Positions 63,579 to 64,000 of a DNA stretch of 64,000 nucleotides are shown piece by piece. The translations under genes were made by a program, and so were the position numbers. Position 1 is the stretch's first letter. Each line of letters starts with the position of its first letter. The stretch is from Phocaeicola plebeius. Its GTDB lineage: Bacteria > Bacteroidota > Bacteroidia > Bacteroidales > Bacteroidaceae. The stretch covers positions 1 through 64,000 of the forward strand of contig JALEPZ010000104.1 of the NCBI GenBank assembly GCA_022767125.1, read 5' to 3'. Under the pieces are notes generated by a model. The model was not told where the DNA came from. It saw only the letters and a program-made list of their open reading frames with translations, and did not search any database.

Positions 63579-64000
63579 TTATTTCGTCAGGTTGTTCAAG
63601 CGGTTGTCCAGGTCGTTCTCGTCCATGCAGAGCACGTCTCGGGCTTTGCTGCCGTTGGCAGGGCCGACGATGCCCGCTTTTTCCAGCTGGTCCATGATGC
63701 GTCCGGCACGGTTGTAACCGATGGAAAACTTGCGCTGGATAAGCGAGGTGGAACCTTGCTGGTGGTAGATGAGCAGGCGGGCTGCTTCCTCGAAGAGAGG
63801 GTCCAGACGGTTCATGTCGACATCGTTGGCTCCGCTGTCTGGATCGGCATTCGGATCCACGTATTCCGGTAGCATGAAGGCGGTAGGATAACCCTGCTGG
63901 CGACTGATGAAGGCGGCGATGCGTTCCACTTCCGGTGTGTCTACGAAAGCGCATTGCACGCGCACCGGGTCGCTGCCCTGCAGGTACAGCATGTCGCCTT
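63579..64000 (-). CDS. ftsK: DNA translocase FtsK, C-terminal part (partial)
   Basis: The 5' part lies beyond the window; the visible 140 residues are the C-terminal end. They include the end of the motor domain (GDMLYLQGSDPVRVQCAFVDTPEVERIAAFISRQ) and the winged-helix gamma domain (about the last 70 residues, LLIYHQQGSTSLIQRKFSIGYNRAGRIMDQLEKAGIVGP), which in FtsK binds KOPS sites. FtsK pumps DNA at the septum during chromosome segregation. The terminal residues DLDNRLNNLTK end at 63579. Confidence 0.95.
   Translation of the reverse strand, partial: GDMLYLQGSDPVRVQCAFVDTPEVERIAAFISRQQGYPTAFMLPEYVDPNADPDSGANDVDMNRLDPLFEEAARLLIYHQQGSTSLIQRKFSIGYNRAGRIMDQLEKAGIVGPANGSKARDVLCMDENDLDNRLNNLTK

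Overview
The window comes from a chromosome of the order Bacteroidales, most likely family Bacteroidaceae. The evidence is a SusC/SusD pair with ECF sigma and FecR regulators, several families largely confined to Bacteroidetes (DUF4296, DUF4301, DUF5687, DUF6057, DUF4369), and many upstream boxes of the Bacteroides type (TAnnTTTG at -7, TTTG or TTG about 20 nt further upstream). Coding sequence is fairly G+C-rich at third codon positions, which produces many long antisense open frames that are not genes. No phage, insertion sequence or CRISPR array is visible. The species cannot be fixed from sequence alone.

Layout. 1-206: two tandem tRNA-Lys(CTT) genes on the minus strand, the first cut by the window edge. 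282-7677: sstT, then ileS, a DksA-like gene and an lspA operon. 7716-12090: DUF1573, a RelA-type (p)ppGpp synthetase and DUF4301. 12182-17926 (minus): the hisG-hisD-hisC-hisB operon, preceded by a complete transcription attenuator (promoter, 18-codon leader peptide with four His codons, competing stems, intrinsic terminator) and followed by a GH53 endo-galactanase gene. 18190-20787: lytic transglycosylase, OmpH-like lipoprotein, small membrane protein. 20848-27576: a tightly overlapping operon of peptidase D, an EEP-family protein, a Na/Ca exchanger, DUF6057 and a heme-motif PD40 lipoprotein. 27546-35537 (minus): the menaquinone operon thioesterase-menF-menD-menB-menC-menE, with a peptide-N-glycosidase F gene inserted between menB and menC. 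35847-42060: padR-pspC, purT, uvrA, ybaK. 42143-56257: DUF4369 lipoprotein, then a polysaccharide utilisation locus (sigma, anti-sigma, SusC with STN domain, SusD, GH20, GH2), a LuxR-type regulator and a DUF1349 secreted protein. 56297-64000 (minus): NlpC/P60, an ABC transporter pair, M16 peptidase, trxB, LolA and the 3' end of ftsK.

How the parts fit. The his attenuator would couple transcription of hisGDCB, and probably of GH53, to charged tRNA-His. The men operon makes the menaquinone precursor of the anaerobic respiratory chain. Its embedded PNGase F, together with the GH20 and GH2 enzymes of the utilisation locus, suggests use of host glycoproteins. The SusC carries an N-terminal STN signalling domain, so it probably signals through FecR to the ECF sigma factor.

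The points most worth checking are the his attenuator, the IleRS whose HIGH motif reads G-I-H-H, the PNGase F gene inside the menaquinone operon, the heme-motif PD40 lipoprotein, and the composite repeat between susD and the GH20 gene.
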